Program-made: the position numbers and the translations under genes
Notes under the pieces: model-generated
What the model saw: the letters and a program-made list of their open reading frames with translations, nothing else
Database searches by the model: none
What the model was told of the DNA's origin: nothing
Assembly: GCA_025210525.1 (NCBI GenBank)
Contig: JAOARP010000029.1
Location: 1-64,000 of the forward strand
DNA length: 64,000 bases
Source: Marinisporobacter sp.
Lineage (GTDB): Bacteria; Bacillota; Clostridia; Peptostreptococcales; Thermotaleaceae
Direction: 5' to 3'
Part shown: one piece after another, positions 63,901 to 64,000 of the stretch
Layout of the letters: each line of letters begins with the position of its first letter
Numbering within the stretch: position 1 is the first letter of the stretch

Positions 63901-64000
63901 TTAAATCATTTGAAGTTTCTCCATTAAAAATATTATATAAGGTGATATCAAAGCAGTAATAAGACCTGCAATTCCAATGGATAAACTACTCATAGCTCCT
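63901..64000 (-). CDS. LrgB/CidB-like membrane protein (partial, C-terminus)
   Basis: Only the last 32 codons are in the window: GAMSSLSIGIAGLITALISP and a short tail to a TAA stop. The pattern (small residues, GLAGL/GIAGL repeats) fits the end of LrgB/CidB. The gene continues past the right edge. Confidence 0.5.
   Translation of the reverse strand, partial: GAMSSLSIGIAGLITALISPYIIFLMEKLQMI

Overview
The window is low-GC, AT-rich DNA from an anaerobic Firmicute, most likely a member of the Clostridia. The base composition, strong GGAGG ribosome sites, a glycyl-radical enzyme with its activase, sigma-54 activators, a TPP riboswitch and PTS-linked dihydroxyacetone kinase all fit that view. I cannot name a species. 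There are no rRNA or tRNA genes and no CRISPR array.

Layout. 0.1-3.3 kb: a two-gene unit of a McrB-like AAA+ ATPase and a coiled-coil partner (possible defence). 4-7 kb: an Rpn-type nuclease, a LysR regulator and a GNAT enzyme. 7.4-11.8 kb: a carbohydrate ABC importer with a Gfo/Idh/MocA oxidoreductase. 14-17 kb: a TrpXYZ-type ABC importer behind an elaborate attenuator leader. 17-28 kb: accessory genes (GNAT, MutS-like, XRE-CAT pair, DUF998, ABC-F ATPase with attenuator) mixed with gene fragments.

28-37.6 kb holds the most interesting metabolic locus: a sigma-54/PAS activator, a PFL-like glycyl-radical enzyme that lacks one of the two PFL active-site cysteines, its activase, an enolase-superfamily enzyme, a BCCT transporter, a CoA-acylating aldehyde dehydrogenase and a small VOC-like protein. 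A near-perfect sigma-54 promoter lies before the glycyl-radical gene. The substrate is not known.

37.7-44.8 kb is a gene graveyard: pieces of RhuM, Wadjet JetC/JetD, Rpn, L,D-transpeptidase and GNAT genes, plus a degraded, rearranged second copy of parts of the 13-26 kb region. It ends in a striking tandem array of about nine roughly 43-nt units with a terminator, which looks like a non-coding RNA.

45-49 kb: a second sigma-54 activator with its own -24/-12 promoter driving a class-I glutamine amidotransferase-like hydrolase and a BrnQ-type transporter. 49.4-56 kb: an LsrF-like aldolase with a divergent DhaK/DhaL pair, a VOC-like protein and a SorC/LsrR-type regulator, next to a standard PTS-dependent DhaK-DhaL-DhaM-HPr set. 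56.6-60.9 kb: RNase H-like protein, thiW-thiM behind two tandem TPP-type aptamers, a macrodomain protein and a LysO-type exporter. 61-64 kb: a BlaI/BlaR1-type regulator pair with a visible operator, and the end of an LrgB-like gene.
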